In this document: piece by piece, positions 1 to 9,793 of the stretch
Numbering within the stretch: position 1 is the stretch's first letter
Layout of the letters: every line of letters starts with the position of its first letter
DNA from: Membranipora membranacea
Lineage: Eukaryota > Bryozoa > Gymnolaemata > Cheilostomatida > Membraniporidae
Direction: 5' to 3'
Length of the DNA: 60,000 bases
Assembly (NCBI GenBank): GCA_914767715.1
Contig: OU612069.1
Coordinates: forward strand, 20,211,387 to 20,271,386
The notes under the pieces: generated by a model
Database searches by the model: none
Told to the model about the DNA's origin: nothing
What the model saw: the letters and a program-made list of their open reading frames with translations, nothing else
Position numbers and translations under genes: made by a program

Positions 1-420
1 GCAACAAGGGCTAATAATAACGGGAGGCAATAACTCTAGTCACGAATTCTGCATGCATTGGATATATCAGCCACCAGAGCAGGTGGCCGATCAAATGGCT
101 TCGGAATTCTGAGACTCATTTTTGCAGAGGTCAGCTCATGCTTCAGAGCTGCACAGCACAGAATGACTGATTCTTGTGGGACTATGCGTATTTTTATTAT
201 TCATGCAGGAAGTCATTCAAAGATGGCATATGATCCAAATCTGGAATCTGGAATGTCAGATTGAAGATTTATTTAATTTTCATCAATTTGTGAAATCTGA
301 TGGCATACTCATGTCTTTCAAACGAACAGAACAGATTCTACTCTACAAATCAAATATCTTTGTCAATTACCTGTTGAACGTACATGATAAGTAACATACA
401 CTCACGCTCATTAAAGGGTA
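1..420 (+). repeat. 5' arm of inverted duplication, upstream of copy A
   Basis: This is the reverse complement, at a few percent divergence, of about 8905-9311, the region upstream of copy D. Short ORFs here are matched by equivalent ORFs in the other arm and look like noise. No gene is seen. It forms the promoter-distal flank of propeller copy A. Confidence 0.75.
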
Positions 421-473
421 GAGGCCTGAGACCCAACATGAGTGTGCATGATTCCTAGTCCCTCAGATAACAC
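421..473 (+). promoter_or_regulatory. Conserved upstream box of the propeller family (copy A)
   Basis: The block reads GAGGCCTGAGACCCAACATG, then about 15 variable bases, then a TCCCTCAGATAACA-like segment. It recurs in the same orientation 130-330 bp before the first exons of copies C, D, E, F, G and H. Conservation next to divergent flanks suggests a promoter element or a conserved 5' UTR/TSS block. Its function is inferred from position only. Confidence 0.55.
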
Positions 474-713
474 TGGAATTTAAATGGATATTTTAATGAA
501 CAATTTAATGAATATTCTAATGGATCTTTTTAAGGATCATAATGGATATTTAAAAGGATATCATTATGGAATATTAGAGGGATATAACTTTATACTAAGT
601 AGATAATTATAATATTCAGTTTATATGTAGTTATACAAGACACTAAACTTGTCTGTATTTCAGTTCATGAATTATCGAGTAATTGTAATTATTCGGTGTG
701 TACGTCTTCTATT

Positions 714-1775
714 ATGAAGCTTTCTATAAACATTTCTATCACCCTCTACTGTGTCATTCTGCTTTGTCTTTCTGGAACTTCTGCAAACTCCTGGTGGGTA
801 CTGTAACAGTTATAATTTGAGACAATCACCATGATGCATCAGATTGATTGATTTTTGGTTTTATTTCATTAATAGGAGTTTTGACAGATTTTCTTTAATT
901 GCCAATTGTGTTTAAGCTGGTATATGGCAGGCAAATTAACCAATAAATGTCTTTGGGTCTTTAGGTGAGAAAAGTGGGTTTAGGTCTCGGTGAAAAAACT
1001 CAGTTACAAGAATGGCACAGGCTCAATTTTGACACCAAGCCTCCCTCATGTTGTGTAATAAGCTGAGGAATCAATACACAGTTCTCGACACCAGTTTGTA
1101 ACAGGACAGTTGCTTGATCAAACGTGATCAAAGCTTTGATTCACTCTTATTCTCATATTTGCAGGATAAATGAGAATAATGCACTCATTCCTTATCAAGT
1201 GACCAACAGCACTCCGACCCACATAGAAGCTGACCTGTTTATCCCCTGTAACGTTGTCTTCAATGACATTCTCGCTTTTTATACTACTGATTGGAACAAG
1301 ACTACTGTCATAGTTGGACAAACTCATTGATTCCCTGTGCTGCCATACACTGAAGGAATCGGTATGAATGCAACATTCTCAGTCATCTCATCGTTTCCAT
1401 GAGCCACGAGATGGGGTTGTAGATGCAAAGAGAGGGGTGGTGTACACTACAATATCTTACGGGATTGCCGGAATCAATGCAGGCAACGATTCATTCAGGT
1501 ACTTGACACATTCAGATCGCAGCAGTTACGCAGATGGACCACTTGCTGATACAGAATGGAATTGGAACACGGGTATGGCAAAGCATGATAACGACACACT
1601 GCTTGTCGCGGATGCAATGAACAATAAACTCATGGTAGTTGATTTGCCGTCAACAAATGTCACAACCTGGTGCTTCAATAACATAAGGAATCCTTAAATT
1701 CCCTGCTATATAAGGAATCCAGTGTCCATCTGCGTCATAAATTGTGATGTCTACATCGGTGGTTTCAGACTACCA
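714..1775 (+). pseudogene. Propeller gene copy A (broken)
   Basis: Exon 1 (714-793, 80 nt) encodes a clean signal peptide starting MKLSINIS and ends TCC TG before GTGGGT. Exon 2 starts after a TTTGCAG acceptor near 1163 with the INENN motif and joins in phase. The gene is dead. An in-frame stop follows the QTH motif at about 1327, some 300 nt of the propeller are missing at the junction near 1397, and a TAA lies at 1695-1697 where intact copies have Ser. After the DCDVYIGGF motif the sequence jumps into a palindrome (1776-1853). It is the inverted partner of copy D and shares its late TAA, so the stop predates that duplication. Confidence 0.8.
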
Positions 1776-1853
1776 AACAATAAACTCCGGGTCGTGGACT
1801 TGCCATCAACAAACGTTTGTTGATGGCAAGTCCACAACCCGGAGTTTATTGTT
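1776..1853. repeat. Near-perfect zero-loop palindrome at the A/B junction
   Basis: The arms 1776-1814 and 1815-1853 meet at AAACGTTT with no spacer and differ by about one base. Both encode the NNKLRVVDLPSTN segment of the propeller, on + at the left and - at the right. The palindrome fuses the truncated end of copy A to the truncated end of copy B. This is the signature expected of a template switch or fold-back repair event. Confidence 0.85.
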
Positions 1854-3411
1854 CATTGCATCCGCGACAATCAGTGTCTTGTTCCCATACATTGCCATTC
1901 CTGCTGACCAAAACCATCCTGTATCAGCTAGTGGCCTATCTGAATAACCAATCGGATCGGAATGTGTCAAGTATCTGAATGGGTCATTGCCAATATTGAT
2001 TTCGACAATCCCATATATATGCTCCCTCCGATCTTCAACCTGCTGCAGACTCCGCCAGCCAATGGTGTGCTGATAATGACCTCATCCTGAACGCCAAAAA
2101 GACTAAAGAGCTAATCATGTGCAACTACCGAGATGACCCTACGCAGCCAGCACTCCTAATTAACAACAGCAAGATTGAACAAGTAGATCAGTTCACCTAC
2201 CTCGGGACCATAGTCACCAAGAAACTTGACTTCTCAGCTGATACTGTCAAAACCACCAAGAAGGCTCGACAAAGACTCTATATCATATCGAAACTCTATC
2301 ATCTAGGAGTTAACGAGAAACTGATTAACACCTGCTATAAGTCTTTTATCGAATCCATCCTAACCTACCATCTTGTGGTCTTATACCAACACATGTCAGC
2401 TGATTCAAAGAGAAAAGTTAGGTCTATCATAAAATCTGCTGAAAATCTCTCAGGTGACCTAAGCTTTACGCCCCTCGAAGAACTTTATATTAGTAAACTC
2501 AAGACTAAAAGTCTTCAAATGGTTGCCACCTCCAGCGAGCCTGTACTGATACTTGACCAACTTCCATCAGGTCGTTACACTGCCATAAGACACAGAGTTC
2601 AAATCCGTGCCAAATGTTTCAGGGCGGAAAGTGTCAGACTTTTGAATAGTATACTCTTTACTAGATAACTAAATAGATTGTGTGTCTTTTATTATATATA
2701 TTTATTATTTTTGGTGCAATATTTTATAAGTTTTTACCCAGAGCACATTACACAAACATTTTATTTCTCAGTGAATGAGATGAATACAATGAGATACATA
2801 CATACATAATTGAAATGTACACCACCCCTCTTTTTATATCTACAAACCCATCTTCTGGCTCATGGTGAGACAACTTTAAGTCATTTTTCTTTATTATGGT
2901 ACTGACCAGGTTTGCTTTCAGATCTGCTTTGGAGATCCGTCTTGCGCCATCTTGCTCATAAATGTAGATAAATTCCTTTCCATGATGGTAGGTGAATCTG
3001 GTGATCGGTCCAAATGTACTGTTTGCCAAGATGCCATCAATTTGCATTATCTTTGAATTGAATGGCTGATCTTCACAGATTCCTACAAACTGTTCAGTTT
3101 TATTCGTGGTTCGGTCGAGTATTCTTATGCATCCTCTCTTAGAATCAGCCAGAATGATATGTGTCGCAATTACTTGAGCAAAGGAGGAGATTAGTGAGAA
3201 TGTTGCATTCACACTGATTCCTTCAGTGTATGGCAGCAAAGGGGGTCGATGTGTTTGTCCAATTACGAGGGTAGTCTCGGGTCCATTGGTAGTATAAAGA
3301 GCGAGTATATCACTGTAAAGGAGGTTTCCAGGAAGAAACAGGTCAGCTTTGATGTAGGTCGGTGTGTTGTTGGTCACACAATAAGAAATCAAGACTTCGT
3401 CGTTGTTTATC
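1815..3411 (-). pseudogene. Propeller gene copy B, split by a LINE fragment
   Basis: Exon 2 runs from 3411 down to about 2800 and resumes at about 2021 down to 1815. Both parts are open and match the family (YCVTNN.TPTYI, LADSKRGCIRILDRTT, then IVEINIGNDPFRYLTHSD). A reverse-transcriptase fragment on + separates them, and removing it restores the reading frame. The acceptor before the first codon reads ACGG where functional copies have ACAG. No signal-peptide exon is visible upstream (3412-3880), and the 3' end is cut by the palindrome. I call it a pseudogene killed by several lesions. Confidence 0.75.
2022..2799 (+). mobile_element. 5'-truncated LINE (reverse-transcriptase C-terminal part) inserted in copy B
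   Basis: An open frame of about 205 codons ends at 2668. It contains motifs typical of the C-terminal third of non-LTR reverse transcriptases: a WCADNDLILN-like block, KTKELIM, then VDQFTYLGTIV, and a thumb-like tail with Cys and Tyr (NTCYKSFIESILTYH). The catalytic YxDD block is absent, so the copy is 5' truncated. An AT-rich 3' UTR ends in an ACAT microsatellite near 2788-2800 that abuts the propeller coding sequence. The clade (CR1/Rex-like) is a guess. Confidence 0.8.
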
Positions 3412-3880
3412 CCGTAGAAACAAGCGTAAGAGTAAAAAGGTGGTACAGCTTGATCGAGAAGTCATGTTTTCAAATTCAAATGTGTCAGACGTCGAGAATC
3501 CCCAATAAGTCTGCAGTGTCATGCAAATTTCTGTCAATTAAATGCTGTCCATGAAGGGTTTCCTTATGTTTGTGCCTCAAGACCGTTTGTCCTGGCGTTG
3601 ATTTCTAGTGTTCCGGCAAAAACTCAAACACACAATGCCTCGGAGAATTTAAATGACACTTGTGTGTAAGTTTCCTACCTGGCTTGCTTCATCAGTTTAT
3701 AATACGGGTTTACACATGTGTTCTGACTATGTATGAAAATAATTTCATAGTCCCACTTTTAAGACAATAGGGGGTTGAGCTGTTATTTCCAAACAGTCTT
3801 AGCTCAATCTAACAGCTTCCAACTGTAACTCTGCCATATACACTGTATGTGACACGCCTAGGTGCATGACTCGACATGAA
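3412..3880. other. Intergenic stretch without a recognisable gene
   Basis: This lies between the 5' edge of copy B and the truncated 3' edge of copy C. I see no signal-peptide exon, no splice-consistent frame and no repeat shared with the rest of the window. The small ORFs overlapping its start are antisense to copy B. Confidence 0.5.
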
Positions 3881-4595
3881 CTTAGATGGTAAGTGAATCC
3901 AGTGATTTTTCCAAACCTACTGTTCGACAAGTTGCCATTCACTTGAATCAATGGCTAATTGAATGGTCTGTCATCACATATTCCTACATTTGTGTCACGT
4001 TTATTTGAGCAAATGATGTGATAGTTGAGTATGATGCATTCACACCTATACCTTCAGTGTATTGCAGAACATGGGATCGATGGGTTTGGCCAACTACAAG
4101 GGTAGTGTCAGATCCATTGGTAGTACAAAAAGCGAGTATGTCACTGTAGAGAACATTACCGGGGATAAGCAGGTCAGCTTCTATATGGGTCAGAGTGTTG
4201 TTGGTCACTTGATAAGAAATTATGTCACTTTTCTCAGTTATCCTGTAATAAAGATAATGAGAGTCAATCAAAAGTCGGCTTGATAAAACACCTGTCTTGT
4301 TATACATAGGTGTTGATAGAACTCTGTTTTGATTCCTCGGTATCCTGCCTACTTATTACGCGAACTGAGGGAGGGTTAGTGTATGACTATCAGTCCAGCT
4401 AATACACGATCTGCCAAAGTCGCAGGATAAAAACTGGCATTGGTGAAATGAAATTGAAAATCAATCAATCTAAAACATGGTGATTGTCCCCATTTGTACC
4501 TATAACAGTACCCACCAGGAGTTTGCGGAAGTTCCAGAGAGACAAAACCAGAGAATGTTGAGCAAGGCGATCAAATTATTGAGAGCAAGCTCCAT
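3881..4595 (-). pseudogene. Propeller gene copy C (truncated)
   Basis: Exon 1 (4595-4516, 80 nt) has an intact signal peptide starting MELALNN and ending GTSANS, with donor CTG|GTGGGT. Exon 2 starts at 4242 after TTACAG and matches the family through FAQINVTQM. It then meets a stop at about 3984 beside a deletion of the LLADS block. Matching sequence resumes (VGIC, then RFGKITGFTYH) and fades out near 3881. No downstream propeller half or TM exon follows. Confidence 0.75.
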
Positions 4596-4737
4596 ATTGG
4601 ATTGCAAACACACCGAAACAAATACATTAGCTAGATATTCCTTGAAGTGAAACACCGACAAGTTTAGTCTCCTGAATAACTATATGTAAACCAAATTTAA
4701 ATTTAATATCCATTAATGTATCCATTTAAATTCCAGT

Positions 4738-4790
4738 GTTATCTGAGGGACCACAGCCAAGCATACTCATGTTTTGTCCCAGGCTTCTAT
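4738..4790 (-). promoter_or_regulatory. Conserved upstream box, copy C
   Basis: Reverse-strand copy of the family box (TGTTATCTGAGGGACCACAG, then ACTCATGTTTTGTCCCAGGC on +), about 145 bp upstream of the copy C start codon. It is more diverged than the boxes of D, E and F. Confidence 0.5.
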
Positions 4791-4799
4791 GCCTCAATG

Positions 4800-5560
4800 A
4801 GCGTGAGTGTATGAAACTTATCTATCAGCATTTTATTAAGTATTAGTTAGTGCAGAGCCACCCCTACGGCCGCTTTCACCATCCTGAACGCTTCCAAGGG
4901 CTGGCTGTGAGTTAGTAAAGAGTAGAATCTGCTCTGAGCGATCGAAAGACATTAGCTGGCCATTAAACTTCACTAAATGATATAAATAAATAGATATAAA
5001 TTTAGTCTCTCTTGCTCCAACCATCATCTTGGAAATAAGGATTTCTAATTGTCAGCTCTGTTTATAAAACCCTTTATATACCAGAGGGTGCTTGAGGCTG
5101 GAAGGATCAACCAAAAACGCTCCCGACACAGGAACCAGTGGCAGTAATTGCTTTTGACTGATTAGCCAAAACACACACTGATAGAGCCATCAACAGCCCT
5201 GATATTTACTTATCTTAACTTAACTCTTCCAGCTTTAAATAAATTAATTAACCGACACAGCCAAATTATGTTGGTTGTGCCGCTCTTCAAGTGGATAAAA
5301 TCAATTGGACATGGAAGATAATTTTTTTTTTCTTTTGAATAAAAACGACTTCAACTTTAAGATGGCCATAATGAGTGACAAAAATCAATCAAGGGTGATT
5401 GAGGGCTAGTTAATGATAACGCATTCGTAGCTCATTTAGAAAAGCAATAAGGATAAATGGAAACGATCGCCAATACATGTCTTTATTGGGTGAAACATAA
5501 AATAATTAGTGACGTAAGTAATTGTTACCATTATTACACCATTAGTTTCCTTGGCAACAG
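4800..5560. other. Stretch without a recognised gene
   Basis: The reverse ORF at 4836-5027 shares its SFDRSEQILLF-like piece with the flanks of copies A and D (about 300-345 and 8970-9000), so it is repeat-derived upstream sequence. Nothing else supports a gene. Confidence 0.45.
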
Positions 5561-5565
5561 ATGTA

Positions 5566-5716
5566 TAGCTCCCCTGCTGCCTCTTGGTCTCCTACTGACC
5601 CCGCTGCCGGACTGAATGTGCTATATTCAGCTATAGAGGTAGCTTGTAAGGCTGTTAGCTGAGATCTCTTTTTAGTCACTCAGAACACAATGCCAGCTGT
5701 GATTGTGCTGTCGCCA
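5566..5716 (-). pseudogene. Decayed TM/cytoplasmic-tail exon of the propeller family
   Basis: Minus-strand sequence matches the terminal exon of copy E: TAGIVF, stop, VTKKRSQLTALQATS, then YSTFSPAAG. A TGA replaces the second Tyr of the VYYMTKK motif. The Gly/Ala TM half is not preserved upstream. By position it would be the tail exon of copy D. Confidence 0.7.
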
Positions 5717-5739
5717 TCACTTATGTCATATCCACCACA

Positions 5740-6180
5740 ACAACTGGCACCTCAACCATCACCACAACCACCACCACCACAATAACAGCACCACCGCCAC
5801 CTTTACCGCAACCACTGTCACCAGTTTAATCACCACAACCAATACCACCACCATCACCACCACTGAAACCACTGCCTCTACAACCACCACAATTGACACC
5901 ATTACATCTACACCCACCAAAACCATCACCAGAACAGTACCTAAACACAAGTACCACTTAGGCAACACTATACCCACTACCTAATAGCTTCAGGTGGTAG
6001 CCCCACCATCAACCTCACAATTGAGGCCAACACCTATGCCATCTATATGGCTTCATCTGATACCACAGCTAACAACTCAATCACCACACCTACTATTTTA
6101 CCATCAGCCTAACCGCAATCATACCACTGCTACTCCTATCACAATCCAAAAAATCCACCACTAACACCACTCATTACAAA
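5740..6180. repeat. Imperfect ACC/CCA triplet tract
   Basis: Dense but imperfect ACC repeats on + (GGT on -). The same composition occurs inside the introns between propeller and terminal exon in copies E, F and G, where the sense strand is GGT-rich. The Thr- and His-rich plus-strand ORF here is therefore a product of repeat composition, not a gene. Confidence 0.65.
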
Positions 6181-6293
6181 AAAGCACAGAGCATTTCCAT
6201 TTCTAAAGCAATCTGAAAAGAAATGTCAGCACCCAATCATAAAAAGTAATGATGACTAGTTTTAGCGGCTACCTAATATTGAAGACTACAAGA

Positions 6294-6430
6294 TTAAAAA
6301 TACATGGCTAATACGATTGTATTGATGGAGGCAAGCATAGGTGTCAATCTTGTGACAGCGGGTGCCCCTGACGTTGGGCTCAGAGTAGTAGAGTTGGTGC
6401 TGTGTGTTGGTGCTGTTTTAGAAGTTTGAG
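6294..6430 (-). CDS. GPI-signal-like terminal exon (third copy, isolated)
   Basis: After a TTCATTACAG acceptor the exon reads (CT)CAAACTTC and encodes a short Thr/Ser/Pro-rich stretch, then SGAPAVTRLTP and a hydrophobic end (SINTIVLAMYF, stop at 6294-6296). It is homologous to the last exon of gene X (19375-19173) and to the copy at 14531-14329. It lies downstream of broken propeller copy D and has the phase needed to join it. Whether it is expressed is unknown, and it may be a relic. Confidence 0.5.
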
Positions 6431-7249
6431 CTGTAATGAAATAAAATACGATAGAAGTTACATAACAGATATTGAGCACACTTGTTACAACTAAAGTACA
6501 AGTATGAGATAGCAAGATCATCATTTTGATTATGAGAAAAGTCCAACCTTCAAATCCATAAATATATGTGCCCAATCACACTCCGGTTTGTTAGCCTTAT
6601 ACTTTACAAGGTAGAATCAGGAGTTACAATTATCTCTTAGCTCTAAAAAGCCACCACTTTGTGCATTGACATACTAATGATTTGGTATCGCCCTTATGGT
6701 CGCGCTGCTGTTAAATTCATTGACAAAAAGAGTCAATTGTGTCTCTGTCCGAAGAAATAATAGTGCCTTAAGGGCGATGTTGCCGTATTTGGCGTCAAGT
6801 TGCTCTTAGTTTGCATAAGCTATGGCCTGATTGTCAGTGAAACTACAGATAAGTCTAACGATGGAATATGATGTTGAATCTTCACTTCGTCATCTCAACT
6901 CCACCAATTTTTGGACCCCACCGCCACAATCACCAGAGCCATCACCTCAATCACTGCTGCAGGTAATACTGCTGCCGCACCAATACCACCAGTCAAGATA
7001 AGAAGTTTAATCAGTAGCATTCTTTGTTTACAAGAAGCATTATATCCAAAGGAATTCCCACCCATGAACTATGTTCCTTAACTAAACTGACAACCTTCTA
7101 GTCAGAATTGTATTGGCCTAAGGGGAAGGGGAGATTGTAGAATTTTCTTACTTAACAAAGTATCAACTCACAATTTATATTCTATTCAAGTTCTGTTTAT
7201 TGACTTTCTCTCTGCATTCCCATTTTGGTAGTCGGAGTTTTGAGATGAG

Positions 7250-8617
7250 TCTGAAACCACCGATGTAGACATCACAATCTATGACGCAGATGGACACCGG
7301 ATTCCGTATATAGCAGGGATTTTAAGGATTCCTAATGTTATTGAAGCACCAGGTTGTGACATTTGTTGACGGCAAATCAACTACCATGAGTTTATTGTTC
7401 ATTGCATCCGCGACAAGCAGTGTGTCGTTATCATGCTTTGCCATACCCGTGTTCCCATTCCATTCTGTATCAGCAAGTGGTCCATCTGCGTAACTGCTGC
7501 GATCTGAATGTGTCAAGTACCTGAATGAATCGTTGCCTACATTGATTTCGGCAATCCCGTAAGATATTGTAATGTACACCACCCCTCTCTTTGCATCTAC
7601 AACCCCATCTCGTGGCTCATGGAAACGCCCCCCAAAGTCATATTTCTTCACTATTGTACTGACTAGGTTTGCTTTCACATCTGCTTTGGTGATTCGTCGT
7701 GACCGGCCTTGTTCAAAGATGTAGATTATTTCCTGTCTTGATGGTAAGTGAATCCAGTGATTTTTCCAAATCTACTGTTTTCCAAGTCGACATCAGTCTG
7801 ATTTACCAGTGAATTCCATGGCCGCTCATCACATATTCCCACGAACTGTCCAGTCTGGTTTGTGGTTCGATCAAGTATTCTTATGCATTTTCACGCAGAA
7901 TCGGCTAACAAAACATGGGTTACATTCATCTGAGCAAACGATGAGATGATTGACAATGTCGCATTCGTACCAATTCCGTCAGTGTATGGCAGCACAGGTT
8001 TTCGATGAGTTTGTCCAACTATGACAGTAGTCTTGTTTCCATCAGGAGTATAAAGAGCCAGAATGTCACTGTAGAGTACATTACCGGGGATAAACTGGTC
8101 AGCTTCTATGTGGGTCGGAGTGCTGTTGGTCACTTGATAAGGAATGAGTGCATTGTTCTCATTTATCCTGCAAATATGAGAATAAGAGTGAATCAAAGCT
8201 TTGATCACGTTTGATCAAGCAACTGTCCTGTAACAAACTGGTGTCGAGAACTGCGTATTGATTCCTCAGCTTATTACGCAACATGAGGGAGGCTTGGTGT
8301 CAAAATTGAGCCTGTGCCATTTTTGTAATTGAGTTTTTTCACCGAGACCTAAACCCACTTTTCTCACCTAAAGTCCCAAAGACATTTATTGGTTAATTTG
8401 CCTGCCATATACCAGCTTAAACACAATTGGCAATTAAAGAAAATCTGTCAAAACTCCTATTAATGAAATAAAACCAAAAATCAATCAATCTGATGCATCA
8501 TGGTGATTGTCTCAAATTATAACTGTTATGTACCTACCAGGAGTTTGCAGAAGTTCCAGAAAGACAAAGCAGAATGACACAGTAGAGGGTGATAGAAATG
8601 TTTATAGAACGCTTCAT
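7250..8617 (-). pseudogene. Propeller gene copy D (broken, inverted partner of A)
   Basis: Exon 1 (8617-8538, 80 nt) has an intact signal peptide starting MKRSINIS, with donor CTG|GTAGGT. Exon 2 starts near 8166 with INENN and keeps the full-length propeller layout. It carries a nonsense codon after LLADSA (about 7889), a one-base deletion at FTYHQ (about 7735), and the TAA at about 7320 shared with copy A. The region past that stop is still recognisable down to a GTGAGT near 7165. The propeller ORF is therefore in three pieces. Confidence 0.8.
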
Positions 8618-8857
8618 AATAGAAGACGTACACACCGAATAATTACAATTACTCAATAATTCATGAACTGAAATACAGACAAGTTTAGTGTCTTGTATAA
8701 CTACATATAAACTGAATATAATAATTATCTACTTAGTATAAACTTGTGTCCCTCTAATATTCCATAATGATATCCTTTAAATATCCATTATGATCCTTAA
8801 AAAGATCCATTAGAATATCCATTAAATTGTTCATTAAAATATCCATTTAAATTCCAG

Positions 8858-8910
8858 TGTTATCTGAGGGACTAGGAATCATGCACACTCATGTTGGGTC
8901 TCAGGCCTCT
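8858..8910 (-). promoter_or_regulatory. Conserved upstream box, copy D
   Basis: Reverse-strand copy of the family box, nearly identical to the one at 421-473 because the two lie in the arms of the inverted duplication. The AT-rich ATGGATATT-type repeats between box and exon 1 are shared as well. Confidence 0.55.
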
Positions 8911-9311
8911 ACCCTATAATGAGCGTGAGTGTATGTAACAGGTAATTGACAAAGATATTTGATTTGTGGAGTAGAATCTGTTCTGTTCGATTGAAAGACA
9001 TGAGTATGCCATCAGATTTCACAAATTGATGAAAATGAATTAAATCTTCACTCTGACAATCCAGATTCCAGATTTGTATCATATACCATCTTTGACTGAC
9101 TTCCTGCATGAATAATAAAAAAACGCATAGTCCCACAAGAATCAGTCATTCTGTGCTGTGCAGCTCTGAAGCATGAGCTGACCTCTGCAAAAATGAGTCT
9201 CAGAATTCCGAAGCCATTTGATTGGCCACCTGCTCTGGTGGCTGATATATCCAATGCATGCAGAATTCGTGGATAGAGTTATTGTCTTCTGTAATTATTA
9301 GCCCTTGTTGC
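8911..9311 (-). repeat. 3' arm of the inverted duplication
   Basis: Reverse complement of 1-420. The arms pair continuously across upstream flank, box, exon 1, intron and propeller (714 pairs with 8617, 793 with 8538). Outward from 9311 I cannot follow the partner because the window starts at 1. Confidence 0.75.
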
Positions 9312-9793
9312 TTAGCAACCAATACAGGGCTGTGCCATTCTCCCTGACCAATATTACTTTCAGAACCTAGAACCAAACTCATTGTCATTGCACATGCGCA
9401 TATTAAAATCATGCACACTGAGCCTTATGACATCTCCCTTCTGGAAATGATAGCCTAGTTTATTGGTGATCTACATGCCCAGTCGGATCACGAGAGTCAA
9501 CATGCCTATTGATGCTGAACCTTTTTTCTTTGTAGCAATTCCAGTTGACCCATGTTCTAAACTTACAAGTACCAAGCATACTTGGAGCTTTCCAATCACT
9601 TTGAACCAAACTGGTATGGTGTTTTGTCACAGAGATTGAAAGCTGATAGTGGTAACACCTTCTAATAAAATAGTATAAAGTCAGGCAGAAAACTTTCACT
9701 CCGATAGCTCGACAAGCAATGATGTTTATTGAAAACGATTGATAAATTTTTTTTGTTTTGTGAAACATATCATAATGAGTATCCAAAATAATT

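Noticed and set aside
6955-7005. Minus-strand LTGGIGAAAVLPAAV resembling the family TM helix
   Set aside because: Too short, no acceptor in the right place, and the surrounding sequence does not align to the TM exon.
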